Shown here: piece after piece, positions 16,843 through 25,529 of the stretch
Layout of the letters: every line of letters starts with the position of its first letter
Numbering within the stretch: the first letter of the stretch is position 1
Source: Treponema sp.
GTDB taxonomy: Bacteria; Spirochaetota; Spirochaetia; Treponematales; Breznakiellaceae
Length of the DNA: 64,000 nt
Direction of reading: 5' to 3'
Assembly (NCBI GenBank): GCA_009784935.1
Contig: WQXI01000001.1
Span: 62,001-126,000 of the forward strand
Notes under the pieces: generated by a model
What the model was told of the DNA's origin: nothing
What the model saw: the letters and a program-made list of their open reading frames with translations, nothing else
The model's database searches: none
Position numbers and translations under genes: made by a program

Positions 16843-18357
16843 TTACTGAGTGCACAAATGCATTAACTGTATAAAGTAATTGATTTTCTTAAAATTGCTC
16901 ACCATTCTCTGCGGCAAGGGTTCCTTTGACGCCAGATTTACCTCCCTCCAGTTTACAAGCAATTCCGGGTGTTTTTTTTGCAGGTCTTCGATTAGGTTCT
17001 TCATGTGCTTCCCGATTACTATCATTGATTGAGCAGCTTCATTGATAATTTCTACTGCTTGACCGTTAACCTTGCCGACTATGCTGTTTATATACCTTGC
17101 CTGAGTCGGGTCTCTGTCTATACGAAGCATAGCAGCTCTCAAGCGGGAGCCGTCTGCGCCGTCTTCGGACATCACAGTATCGAGATCCGATATATCCAGC
17201 GGGGCTTCCAGTAGTTTATGTAAGGAATCGCTCATTTCCCGCGCCATAGTATTATTGGTCCATTGACCGCGGATTAAGAGGAGATCGCAGAGCTCTTTTA
17301 TTTCTTTTTCTACATAGTCGTCCATAAACGCCTTAAGGTAATTAAGCCCCTCAGCATACATAAAATACTCAACTTTCTTTTTTCGGTAGGCTTCGCTTAA
17401 CTGAACATTATAGTTTTCCATTCTGACAAGGTCTGCGGATTCAAATATTTGCTTTGTCAGCGCGCTAATCTGGCTGTTCTTTTTGCTGTTATTGATCTTT
17501 GCAATATAATTCTGAGCTTCTGCTCTTTTGCCTTCCAGCCAGTTTTCGCCGATTGTTTCTTTAAAGAATGAATGTTTAAACTGCCATACAGGGTTTCTCA
17601 GGGTATACTGAACCATTAATTCGAGGATTTTTGAAGTGTGCACTTCTCTAAGCATTTTAATCATTGAATTAAATTGTTCCGGATTTACAAGTTCCGCGCC
17701 TTCTATCATTTTTAGAATATTTAAAAGGCCTGTCCAGTCTTCTTCCGGTTTTAGAGGCTGAGAAACAGTTAAAAATTCGCCGATTTGTTCGATGATTAAT
17801 ATTGTTTTTATAGCGGGAAATCTTGGCTCAACAAGAAAGCTTCCGTCTGCAAAATGCGGGTCGAATTTCTTAAAAAAACCCGCAAAATTATACTTTACAA
17901 ACTGATTTAAAGCCGAAGTCAGCCCGTACCGGCGGTTTACAGCGGCAATATGGTCGCCGTCAAACTGTCTTGCCAGCGTTTCAATATCCTTTTGAATTTC
18001 GCCGATCATCTGCTCGCCAGGCATTGTCTTTGATTTTTCGTCGAGTACGTTATAATCCAGTTTTTTAAGGGTTTCCTGAATTGGGGGTTCTATGCAGGAT
18101 TCTACGGTTAAATGGCGTAAAATTGCCATTTTTTTGTCATCTTTCATAAATAATTTTATAGGAAAGATGGTTTTATAAACAGAAAACAAAAATGAAGAAA
18201 AAGAAGGGTCTACTTCTTCTGTTCTGACCCTAAAAAACTTGGCGTATTTACTCTGCCCAAGCTCCTTAGCGATCGCTTTAAGCATATTCGCCTTTTCATC
18301 GGTAATACCTTCTCCCGAGAAAAAAGAAAAGACTTTATCCATTAGGTCTTCTGCCAT
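16843..18357 (-). CDS. DUF5312-like spirochaete protein of unknown function
   Basis: 504 residues, no signal peptide or membrane segment, rich in charged helices (for example SEAYRKKKVEYFMYAEGLN), starting MAEDLMDKVFSFFSGEG. I place it in the DUF5312 group by overall look and by its position upstream of a treponemal V-ATPase operon. The role is unknown. It precedes atpE by 77 bases on the same strand, with a promoter between them. Confidence 0.65.
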   Translation of the reverse strand: MAEDLMDKVFSFFSGEGITDEKANMLKAIAKELGQSKYAKFFRVRTEEVDPSFSSFLFSVYKTIFPIKLFMKDDKKMAILRHLTVESCIEPPIQETLKKLDYNVLDEKSKTMPGEQMIGEIQKDIETLARQFDGDHIAAVNRRYGLTSALNQFVKYNFAGFFKKFDPHFADGSFLVEPRFPAIKTILIIEQIGEFLTVSQPLKPEEDWTGLLNILKMIEGAELVNPEQFNSMIKMLREVHTSKILELMVQYTLRNPVWQFKHSFFKETIGENWLEGKRAEAQNYIAKINNSKKNSQISALTKQIFESADLVRMENYNVQLSEAYRKKKVEYFMYAEGLNYLKAFMDDYVEKEIKELCDLLLIRGQWTNNTMAREMSDSLHKLLEAPLDISDLDTVMSEDGADGSRLRAAMLRIDRDPTQARYINSIVGKVNGQAVEIINEAAQSMIVIGKHMKNLIEDLQKKHPELLVNWREVNLASKEPLPQRMVSNFKKINYFIQLMHLCTQ

Positions 18358-18408
18358 ACTTCTGCTCCTGCCTAATTTTAGCGTATTTGTATGAAATTGG
18401 CAATATTT

Positions 18409-19506
18409 TTAGAGCATTGACACTATCTTATTTTTAAGAAAATCCAGCCCTATTCTATCTTTTACTGACATTGCGATACTGCCGGGAAAGCGGTTTTTAA
18501 GGCTATCCTGTAAATCTTCGTCATTTTTTGGAATTTTATCGATTTTGTTTAATATTGTAATTACTGGGATTTCGCCGGCTCCAAGCTCTCTTAAAACTGA
18601 CAGGGTAGTTTCGTACTGGCTTTCTATATTTGGATCAGAAGCGTCTAAAACTACAATAAGAGTATTTGCCAATGCGGCTTCTTCCAGTGTTGAGCGGAAT
18701 GCTTTTATTAAGGTATGCGGAAGATCCCGTATAAAACCTACTGTATCTGTGAGAAGAACCTGTTTACCGGGCGCAGGTTCAAAGCGCCTTGTTATTGCAT
18801 CCAGTGTTGCAAAGAGTTTGTTTTCGGCAAGAACATTCGCGCCGGTTAAAGCATTTAAAAGGCTCGATTTACCGGAGTTTGTATACCCAACAATCGCACA
18901 AGTGTGAACCCCTTGGCGCTCCCTTTGACGGCGCTGCATTTGACGCTGCTTGCTTACTTGTTCAATTTCTTTTTCAAGCTGGGAAATTCTTTTTTCTACC
19001 TTTCTGCGGTCTGTTTCGAACTTTGTCTCACCGGAACCTTTTGTCCCGTATCTTCCTCCCCTCTGACGCGAAAGGTCAATATATTTATGAGTAAGGCGCG
19101 GTAAATTATAATTTAGCTGGGCAAGCCTTACCTGAAGCTCAGCTTCTCTTGTTGTTGCCCTCTGAGCAAATATTCGTATTATGATCTCCTGCCTGTCCAA
19201 TACAGGAATTCCGCAGAGTTCTTCCCAGCTCCTTTGCTGTGAAGGGCTTGGGTTTAAATCCAGAACAATGAGATCGGTTTTGAGCTCTTTTGCTTTTTCA
19301 CTAATCTCCTGCGCTTTTCCTGTGCCGGCTATGTATTTAGAACTCTTTTCTCTAATGCGGATTTTTGTATGATAAATTATATCAAGTTCCAGTGTCTGAC
19401 AAAGGCCGCAAAGCTCATTAGCGAAAGGTTCATCTGACGGATCACCTTTAACAACACTAACCAAAAAGGCTCGCTTTGGTTTTTCTTGTGTTTCGTAAGT
19501 TTTCAA
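18409..19506 (-). CDS. hflX: GTPase HflX
   Basis: 365 residues, normal length. An N-terminal HflX domain ends in the glycine-rich RQRGGRYGTKGSGETKFETD linker, followed by a coiled coil and the GTPase: G1 GYTNSGKSSLLN, G3 DTVGFIRDLP, G4 NKID. HflX binds ribosomes and rescues stalled 70S particles in other bacteria. It is transcribed leftwards after the interrupted lipoprotein gene, with only three bases between them. Confidence 0.95.
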   Translation of the reverse strand: MKTYETQEKPKRAFLVSVVKGDPSDEPFANELCGLCQTLELDIIYHTKIRIREKSSKYIAGTGKAQEISEKAKELKTDLIVLDLNPSPSQQRSWEELCGIPVLDRQEIIIRIFAQRATTREAELQVRLAQLNYNLPRLTHKYIDLSRQRGGRYGTKGSGETKFETDRRKVEKRISQLEKEIEQVSKQRQMQRRQRERQGVHTCAIVGYTNSGKSSLLNALTGANVLAENKLFATLDAITRRFEPAPGKQVLLTDTVGFIRDLPHTLIKAFRSTLEEAALANTLIVVLDASDPNIESQYETTLSVLRELGAGEIPVITILNKIDKIPKNDEDLQDSLKNRFPGSIAMSVKDRIGLDFLKNKIVSML

Positions 19507-19509
19507 TAA

Positions 19510-20463
19510 TTACCGGCTGCTGCGATTGTCAGAATATTCATATAGTTTGTCAAGAATCATGTTCATATTTAATCTGTATCTATGCGCGTCTTGAGTCCAT
19601 ACCGGATAGACTTGATCAAATGTTCTGACTGTCCCATGGATTCTTTCTAAAAAATTCCATCTTGGATCAACATTTACTGTACTTGGGTTTTTTAGAGTAC
19701 TTGACGCATAACCTCTCAAATGCTGAATATGCGCGCGGACACCTTCTGTTAAACCGTCGTTTCTCATCATGTACGGGAATCGTCCGTTCCATTCGCGTGT
19801 CGAACTCAAACCGCCGAAATTATTACTTTCTACACGCTGTCTGTTGCTTAAAAAAGCTGTCCAGTAAAGCATTTGAGCAATCGCGATATCATAGTTAACA
19901 TCTTCGGCTGCAGCTTCGCTTATATAGGTGTTAATTAATCTTCTTATTGCTGAGTCATTTATTACTGGATTTCTGTTTCTTAACTTTATGTAGTCCATTA
20001 CGCCTTCTGTGTTTAATGAACCTCTTCCCAGAATGTTACTGTTTCTTATATTTGATAATACAGCTATAGCAAGATCCGACCTTTCCTGAGGTGATTGCGT
20101 TACCTGCGGAACTTCTGGTAATTCAGGTAATTGAGGTAAAGGAGTCGTTAGATTTTCAAGCGATTTTTCTAGACTCTCTTTTCTTTCTTGTTCGGCAGCA
20201 ATATCGGTTCCCTGCTCAGTTTCTGTTATAGTCTGAGCACCTTCGTTCTCTTGGGCAATTTCGTTTTCTGTTTCCCATTCTGAAATATGAAATCTTTCAT
20301 TATCTAAATAATCAAAATCTTCATCAAAAAATTCAAAATTCGAATCAAAATCATGATCTGTCCCATCGGCTAAATATTCGATACTTTCGTCTATTAACTC
20401 AGGTTTACTTGCACAAGCCGAGAATCAAAAAACCAAAACTAAAACCAGTGACAGATACTTCAT
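19510..20463 (-). pseudogene. Lipoprotein with glucosaminidase-like C-terminus, interrupted by TGA in its signal peptide
   Basis: Reading from ATG 20463 gives a signal peptide MKYLSLVLVLVF, then TGA (20425-20427, codon 13), then FSAC as the end of a lipobox and an uninterrupted frame of 304 codons to 19510. The middle is an acidic, Glu/Asp/Pro-rich linker. The C-terminal 160 residues (IAIAQMLYWTAFLSN, NNFGGLSS, GVRAHIQHLRGYAS) resemble the lysozyme-like glucosaminidase fold that cuts peptidoglycan. A start at ATG 19998 would give only the cytoplasmic C-terminal part. One base change restores the lipoprotein; whether the stop is real is unknown. Confidence 0.7.
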
Positions 20464-20471
20464 ATTTTTAG

Positions 20472-21032
20472 TTACCTGCCCGAATTTAAAACAGCGAATA
20501 CTTCGTCTGCTTCGGAATTTAAATGCGACTGTATAAGAAGCTGCGGCAGCTCCGATTGAGAGCTTAAATTGTAAACCCTTGTGTTAATTACTGCAGAAAA
20601 AACAGTAAATACATTCTTCTCAGCGTTTCTTCTAAATCTTAAAACAACCAGCCTATTGTTAGCATGAAAAACTACTTCTATTATATCACTGCCGGCAGGA
20701 GGAAAATTAACGATTCTACCTATATCTGTATTACGTATATTCAGCGTTTCAAATTCTTCGCCTGTAAACGCTAAACCTTCATTAGCTATAGAAATCGAAG
20801 GGATTTCGCCGCCTTCGTTTAAAATAACGATTCTTAGGGGTTTAGAAATATAAAATCTTATATCTCCGATATTTTCTCCGGAATCCCTAAGCTGAGTGAG
20901 CATATTTAAATGCGCTGAGCTTACAATAGCTGTTCGTGCTGTTTGAGCAGCTTGAGTAGTCTGAGTAGTCTGAGCTGACAAACCTGCTGTAATTATAAAT
21001 AAAAACAAGCAAACAATAGCAAAAAACCGCAT
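20472..21032 (-). CDS. Exported protein of unknown function
   Basis: 186 residues from ATG 21032, chosen because AGGAG lies five bases before it and a signal peptide starts there (MRFFAIVCLFLFIITAGLSA); an upstream ATG at 21074 is less likely. After cleavage comes a Thr/Gln/Ala repeat (TTQTTQAAQTA), then a beta-rich domain without motifs I recognise. It sits directly upstream of the interrupted lipoprotein gene and may share its transcript. Confidence 0.6.
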   Translation of the reverse strand: MRFFAIVCLFLFIITAGLSAQTTQTTQAAQTARTAIVSSAHLNMLTQLRDSGENIGDIRFYISKPLRIVILNEGGEIPSISIANEGLAFTGEEFETLNIRNTDIGRIVNFPPAGSDIIEVVFHANNRLVVLRFRRNAEKNVFTVFSAVINTRVYNLSSQSELPQLLIQSHLNSEADEVFAVLNSGR

Positions 21033-21070
21033 TTTAACTCCTGTAATGAATGGTCTAGGCTTATTATAAT

Positions 21071-23386
21071 TCACATATTAACCGCTGTCAATAAATCTTC
21101 AGAGGCAGATTTATTCCCATTGGGGCCTACGCAAGACGGACAGCCTTTATCGCAAGGACAGCGGCTTAGCGCATTATGAACAGAGCTTAAAAGCAAATCA
21201 ATTTTATCGGCGAGGCTTTCTGTTAATCCTGTTCCGCCGGGATATTTATCATAAATATAAAGGGCGGGAACCCCAAAATGAGGATCTTTAACACGTTCGG
21301 CAATCCCTAAGTCACGAGGATCGCAGAGCAAAAACAAAGGGGCAATTGATCTTATTAATGTACCGGCTCCGTTTAGAGCAAGACCTTTGTCTTTTTCGTT
21401 CATTTTTTCGAGTGTTTTGCCGCCCTTAGTCTGAGGCGGAAAAAGCAGTATAAGCCCCCTTGTTTGAATCTCTTCTTCCGGCAGGTTTATATCTCCGTAT
21501 CCGATATTCTGTTCGCTTCCTGTTTTATTGTCTGATTCATTAACATCGCTGAATCTTAATTTTTTAAATTTAGTTACCTGCGAACGCACAAGTACATCAG
21601 ATAATACGCCATGCCCTGATGAAAAATTAAACTTTTCGTCTTCTGTCAGCACTTTAATATCTGTTTTAACAACGCCGTCTGTATAATAATTAACTTCTGT
21701 TTCCCTTACATGGCATTTTCTGTTTTCTATATCAAGCTCTTCTACAATGTACTGCCTGCCTCGGTGAATATAAACTGCATTAACAAAGATCATTTCTTTT
21801 GCGCTTGGCCTGTCCATTTCGCCAATTACAATATTTCTGCCTTCTGTTATATCAATTATTACTACATTGTCAGCGCCGGCGCTCCTTAAACTCACTCCCT
21901 CTGCAGGATATGAACGATCCGCCCAATGCCATTTTTCTCCGGTATGCCTTACGATTCCTGCATCCTGTAAATATTCTAATGCTTCTCTCGCATTCTCGCT
22001 GTAAATATCTTCTTCTGCTGCCAATTCTTCATCTGTAAACGGAAGCTCAAAACATGCGCACTTAACATGATCTGTTAATATATACGGGTTATCCGGATCG
22101 ATATTTGCCTCTTCTGCGCTTTTTTTAAAGAACCATTGCGGGTCATTCATTATATATTGATCGATTGGAGAGTTAGTCGCAACAAAAACAGAAATAGATG
22201 TTCCTCCCCTCCTTCCCGCTCTTCCTGACTGCTGCCAAAAACTGTTAAACGATCCGGGAAATCCGGCGACTACAGAAGCGTCTAGTCCTCCGATATCGAT
22301 TCCAAGTTCTAAAGCGTTTGTCGAAACAACTCCATGAATCGTACCTTCTCTTAATCCTTTTTCTATCTCGCGCCTTTCGTTTGGTAAAAAACCGCCGCGG
22401 TATGATTCTACCCTAATGCCGCTGTTGTCATTGTAAATATTTTTTAACTGATCTTTTACATATGATGCGGCGACTTCTGTTCTAATGCGGGAGTGCGCAA
22501 AAAGAATTGTTTTAATTCCTATTTTTAAAAGCGCTGTCATCCAGCGGGGGCTTTCTATTACAACAGAACGGCGGATACCCTGTACCTTATCAACTAACGG
22601 AGGATTATAAAGTATTATTCTTTTTTCGCCGCGCGGAGCTCCGTTTTTATCGATAAGTTCAACATCAAGCCCGATTAATGATTTTGCAAGATGAGCTGGA
22701 TTAGCTATTGTAGCGGAACAAAGAATAAACTGCGGTTTTGATCCGTAAAAAGCCGCGATTCGGCGCAGCCTGCGGATAACATTTGCTACATGGCTTCCCA
22801 TAACACCTCTGTATGCGTGCGCTTCGTCAATTACGATAAATTTTAAATTAGAAAAAAACTTAATCCATTTGGGATGATTCGGTAAAATCCCCGCATGAAG
22901 CATATCGGGATTAGAAATTATTATCCTGCCGGAATCGCGAGCGGATATCCTCAGTGATTCGGGCGTATCGCCGTCATAAGTGGCAATTTTTATATTTAAC
23001 GCTTCATTATCCTGCGTAATCTCGTTTAATTCTGACTGCTGGTCTTGAGAAAGCGCTTTTGTAGGAAAAAGATAGAGACACCGCGCTGTTTCGTCATTTA
23101 AAAGAGCATTTAAACAGGGTAAATTATAGCAAAGTGTCTTTCCCGAAGCTGTTGGCGTTACAACTACTGTATTTTTGCCCGCTTGTGTCTGCTTCCAGAC
23201 CTGCGACTGATGAATATAAAGCTGATCAATCCCTTTATTTTGAAGCGCCTTAACGATTCTTGGGTCTAAATCCTTTGGGAAAGGAGTATATTCGCCCTTT
23301 TGCGCTTCTAAAAGGCGGTTCATTACAATATTTGGAGCAAATTCGGGGCTATTTATTAATTGTTCCAATTCATTACGGCTATCCAT
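21071..23386 (-). CDS. DEAD/DEAH-box helicase of the MrfA/YprA type
   Basis: 771 residues. The helicase core has QSQVWKQTQAGKNTVVVTPTASGKT (residues about 60-84: Q motif and motif I), VIDEAH (II), CSATIANP (III), STNALELGIDIGGLD (V) and QQSGRAGRRG (VI). The C-terminus has the zinc-binding cysteines of the DUF1998 region (SRCPCDKGCPSCVGP). This fits MrfA of Bacillus, a 3'-5' helicase for mitomycin-type DNA damage repair; the gene name is by similarity only. It is divergent from glgC. Confidence 0.85.
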   Translation of the reverse strand: MDSRNELEQLINSPEFAPNIVMNRLLEAQKGEYTPFPKDLDPRIVKALQNKGIDQLYIHQSQVWKQTQAGKNTVVVTPTASGKTLCYNLPCLNALLNDETARCLYLFPTKALSQDQQSELNEITQDNEALNIKIATYDGDTPESLRISARDSGRIIISNPDMLHAGILPNHPKWIKFFSNLKFIVIDEAHAYRGVMGSHVANVIRRLRRIAAFYGSKPQFILCSATIANPAHLAKSLIGLDVELIDKNGAPRGEKRIILYNPPLVDKVQGIRRSVVIESPRWMTALLKIGIKTILFAHSRIRTEVAASYVKDQLKNIYNDNSGIRVESYRGGFLPNERREIEKGLREGTIHGVVSTNALELGIDIGGLDASVVAGFPGSFNSFWQQSGRAGRRGGTSISVFVATNSPIDQYIMNDPQWFFKKSAEEANIDPDNPYILTDHVKCACFELPFTDEELAAEEDIYSENAREALEYLQDAGIVRHTGEKWHWADRSYPAEGVSLRSAGADNVVIIDITEGRNIVIGEMDRPSAKEMIFVNAVYIHRGRQYIVEELDIENRKCHVRETEVNYYTDGVVKTDIKVLTEDEKFNFSSGHGVLSDVLVRSQVTKFKKLRFSDVNESDNKTGSEQNIGYGDINLPEEEIQTRGLILLFPPQTKGGKTLEKMNEKDKGLALNGAGTLIRSIAPLFLLCDPRDLGIAERVKDPHFGVPALYIYDKYPGGTGLTESLADKIDLLLSSVHNALSRCPCDKGCPSCVGPNGNKSASEDLLTAVNM

Positions 23387-23452
23387 TAAGTTAATTTTAT
23401 CCCTATTTTTAAAAATTTGGAATAGTATTACATCAGTAATATTGAAGAGTAT

Positions 23453-23481
23453 TTGACAAAAATCATATCTTTATGTATAAT
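23453..23481 (+). promoter_or_regulatory. Consensus promoter of glgC
   Basis: TTGACA at 23453-23458, a 17-base spacer and TATAAT at 23476-23481, a perfect sigma-70 match 27 bases before the chosen glgC start. It also argues against the longer TTG start at 23481, which lies inside the -10. Confidence 0.8.
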
Positions 23482-23507
23482 TGGTAAATTCTGAGAGGAG
23501 GAAAAAT

Positions 23508-24779
23508 ATGGCAGAAGTTTTGTCCATTATATTGGGCGGCGGTAAAGGGACTCGTTTGTTCCCATTAACCCAGTTTCGTTCAAAACCGGCTGTCCCTTTC
23601 GGAGGCAAGTACCGTCTTGTCGATATTCCTATTTCTAACTGTATAAACGCCAATTTAAGGCAAATTTATGTTGTTACCCAGTTTAATTCAGCTTCGCTTC
23701 ATCTTCATATCGGTCAGACCTATGTTTTTGATTCATTTACCAACGGCTTCGTAGAAATCCTTGCCGCAGAGCAGACATTTGAACATTCCGGCTGGTACGA
23801 AGGCACTGCCGACGCTGTCCGCAAAAATTTCCCGCATTTTAGAACACAAAACCCGTCTTATTATATGATTCTTTCGGGCGATCAGCTCTACAGAATGGAT
23901 CTGCAGGAACTTATGAAGAGCCATATTGATTCCAAAGCTGCTATTACAATTGCATGTACCGGCGTTTCGAGAGAAAACGCAAGCGGGCTTGGGATTCTTA
24001 AAGTCGATAAAAAAAATCAAATTACAGAATTCCTGGAAAAACCGGGTCCTACAAAAGATATTTCTGATTATAAAGCGCCGTCTGAGCTCATTACAGAAAA
24101 AAATAAAGACGACTGCTATTTGGCTTCTATGGGTATTTATGTATTTAACGCAAAAGCAATGGATGATTGTCTTGCCAACGAACTTACAGATTTTGGAAAA
24201 GAAATTATTCCTGCCGCTATCAGCAAACTTAAAGTAAACGCATATCTTTTTAACGATTATTGGGAAGATATCGGTACAATTAAAAACTTTTATGACACAA
24301 ATCTCGAACTAACCACAGTAAAACCAAGCTTTGACTTTTATGATGAACATAGGCCTATTTACACTCATATGCGAAACCTTCCGCCATCTAAAATGAACTT
24401 TTCTAACATGAACCAATCAATAGCGGCAGAAGGCTGTATTATTACAAACGCAAACATTACCAATTCTATCGTTGGTATCCGTACTATTGTCGAAACAGGA
24501 TCGAGTTTAAACGGCGTTGTGTGTATGGGCGCCGACTACTACGAAACAGAAAAACAAAAAAACCAAAACGCGGAAGCGAGGATTCCCAATGTTGGAATCG
24601 GACGCGGCGCTATTATTAAAGGCGCAATTATCGACAAGAATGTCTGTGTCGGCGAAGGCTGCAGAATCGGCGTAGATGATATTAAACGTATAGACGGCAA
24701 TTACGGTCATTACTATATCGTTGACGGTATAATCGTTATTCCCAAGAATACAATTCTTTACCCGGGAACAGTAATTTAA
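23508..24779 (+). CDS. glgC: Glucose-1-phosphate adenylyltransferase
   Basis: 423 residues from ATG 23508 with AGAGGAGGAAAA just upstream. It has the nucleotidyltransferase loop LGGGKGTRLFPLT, then KPAVPFGGKYRLVDI, GTADAVRKN, YYMILSGDQLYRMD, a catalytic EFLEKP and YWEDIGTI. A left-handed beta-helix follows, ending in the activator-site region. It makes ADP-glucose for glycogen synthesis. No other glycogen gene is in the window; the next gene, immediately adjacent, is a cell-wall peptidase. Confidence 0.95.
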   Translation: MAEVLSIILGGGKGTRLFPLTQFRSKPAVPFGGKYRLVDIPISNCINANLRQIYVVTQFNSASLHLHIGQTYVFDSFTNGFVEILAAEQTFEHSGWYEGTADAVRKNFPHFRTQNPSYYMILSGDQLYRMDLQELMKSHIDSKAAITIACTGVSRENASGLGILKVDKKNQITEFLEKPGPTKDISDYKAPSELITEKNKDDCYLASMGIYVFNAKAMDDCLANELTDFGKEIIPAAISKLKVNAYLFNDYWEDIGTIKNFYDTNLELTTVKPSFDFYDEHRPIYTHMRNLPPSKMNFSNMNQSIAAEGCIITNANITNSIVGIRTIVETGSSLNGVVCMGADYYETEKQKNQNAEARIPNVGIGRGAIIKGAIIDKNVCVGEGCRIGVDDIKRIDGNYGHYYIVDGIIVIPKNTILYPGTVI

Positions 24780-25529
24780 TTGAAGCGATTCTTTGCGCTT
24801 GTTTTAATTGTTTTTTCTTTTTTTTCCTGCGCGAGAGCCGCATTGCAAACTCTACCGTCCGATACAGAAAGTGTTTCAGAATCGGTTCCTCAAATTACAC
24901 CTCAAATTACAATCGATCTTTTAGTTATCCTAGAAAAAGACCCGTATCTTTATTTTCTTGTAGATAAAAAATATCCATTGCCTTCTAATTATGAACCTGA
25001 CGATCTAATACCGCTTAGAAACGCTCCCAATATATCGTATAGGGTAAACAGAAACGACCTTTCGCTAAGAAGAGAAGCTGTCGAAGCGCTCGAAGAAATG
25101 GCAGCTGCAGCTCTTAGAGAAGCCGGACTTACATTGGTTGTATCTTCGACATACCGTTCTTATGCTTATCAAACGACAGTTTATAACCGCTATGTTAATC
25201 AATACGGCAGAGCGCAGGCAGACCGATTTTCTGCGCGGCCGGGTCACAGTCAGCACCAATTAGGAACAGCGGCAGACTTTGGATCGATAACAAACGCATT
25301 TGCAGAAACTCCCGAAGGCCGCTGGATCTATAACAATGCTTCGAGATTTGGGTGGTCACTCTCTTATCCGCAGGGTTATGAAGAAATTACAGGTTATATG
25401 TGGGAAAGCTGGCATTACCGCTATGTAGGAAAAGAACTCGCAAAATTTATCGATGATTATTTTGAAGGAATACAGCAGTACGCGCTAGAGTATATATTTA
25501 GATTCTTAAATCAAAATAAAACTAGTTAA
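24780..25529 (+). CDS. VanY/M15B D-alanyl-D-alanine carboxypeptidase-like lipoprotein
   Basis: 249 residues from a TTG start that directly follows the glgC stop. The signal peptide ends in FSFFSC, a lipobox with Cys17. The catalytic domain has STYRSYAYQ, SQHQLGTAAD (His159 and Asp166 as zinc ligands) and ESWHYRY (His212), the M15B set. It trims stem peptides or free dipeptides in the periplasm. The 3' end overlaps the convergent clpC gene by a few bases with no terminator between. Confidence 0.85.
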   Translation: MKRFFALVLIVFSFFSCARAALQTLPSDTESVSESVPQITPQITIDLLVILEKDPYLYFLVDKKYPLPSNYEPDDLIPLRNAPNISYRVNRNDLSLRREAVEALEEMAAAALREAGLTLVVSSTYRSYAYQTTVYNRYVNQYGRAQADRFSARPGHSQHQLGTAADFGSITNAFAETPEGRWIYNNASRFGWSLSYPQGYEEITGYMWESWHYRYVGKELAKFIDDYFEGIQQYALEYIFRFLNQNKTS

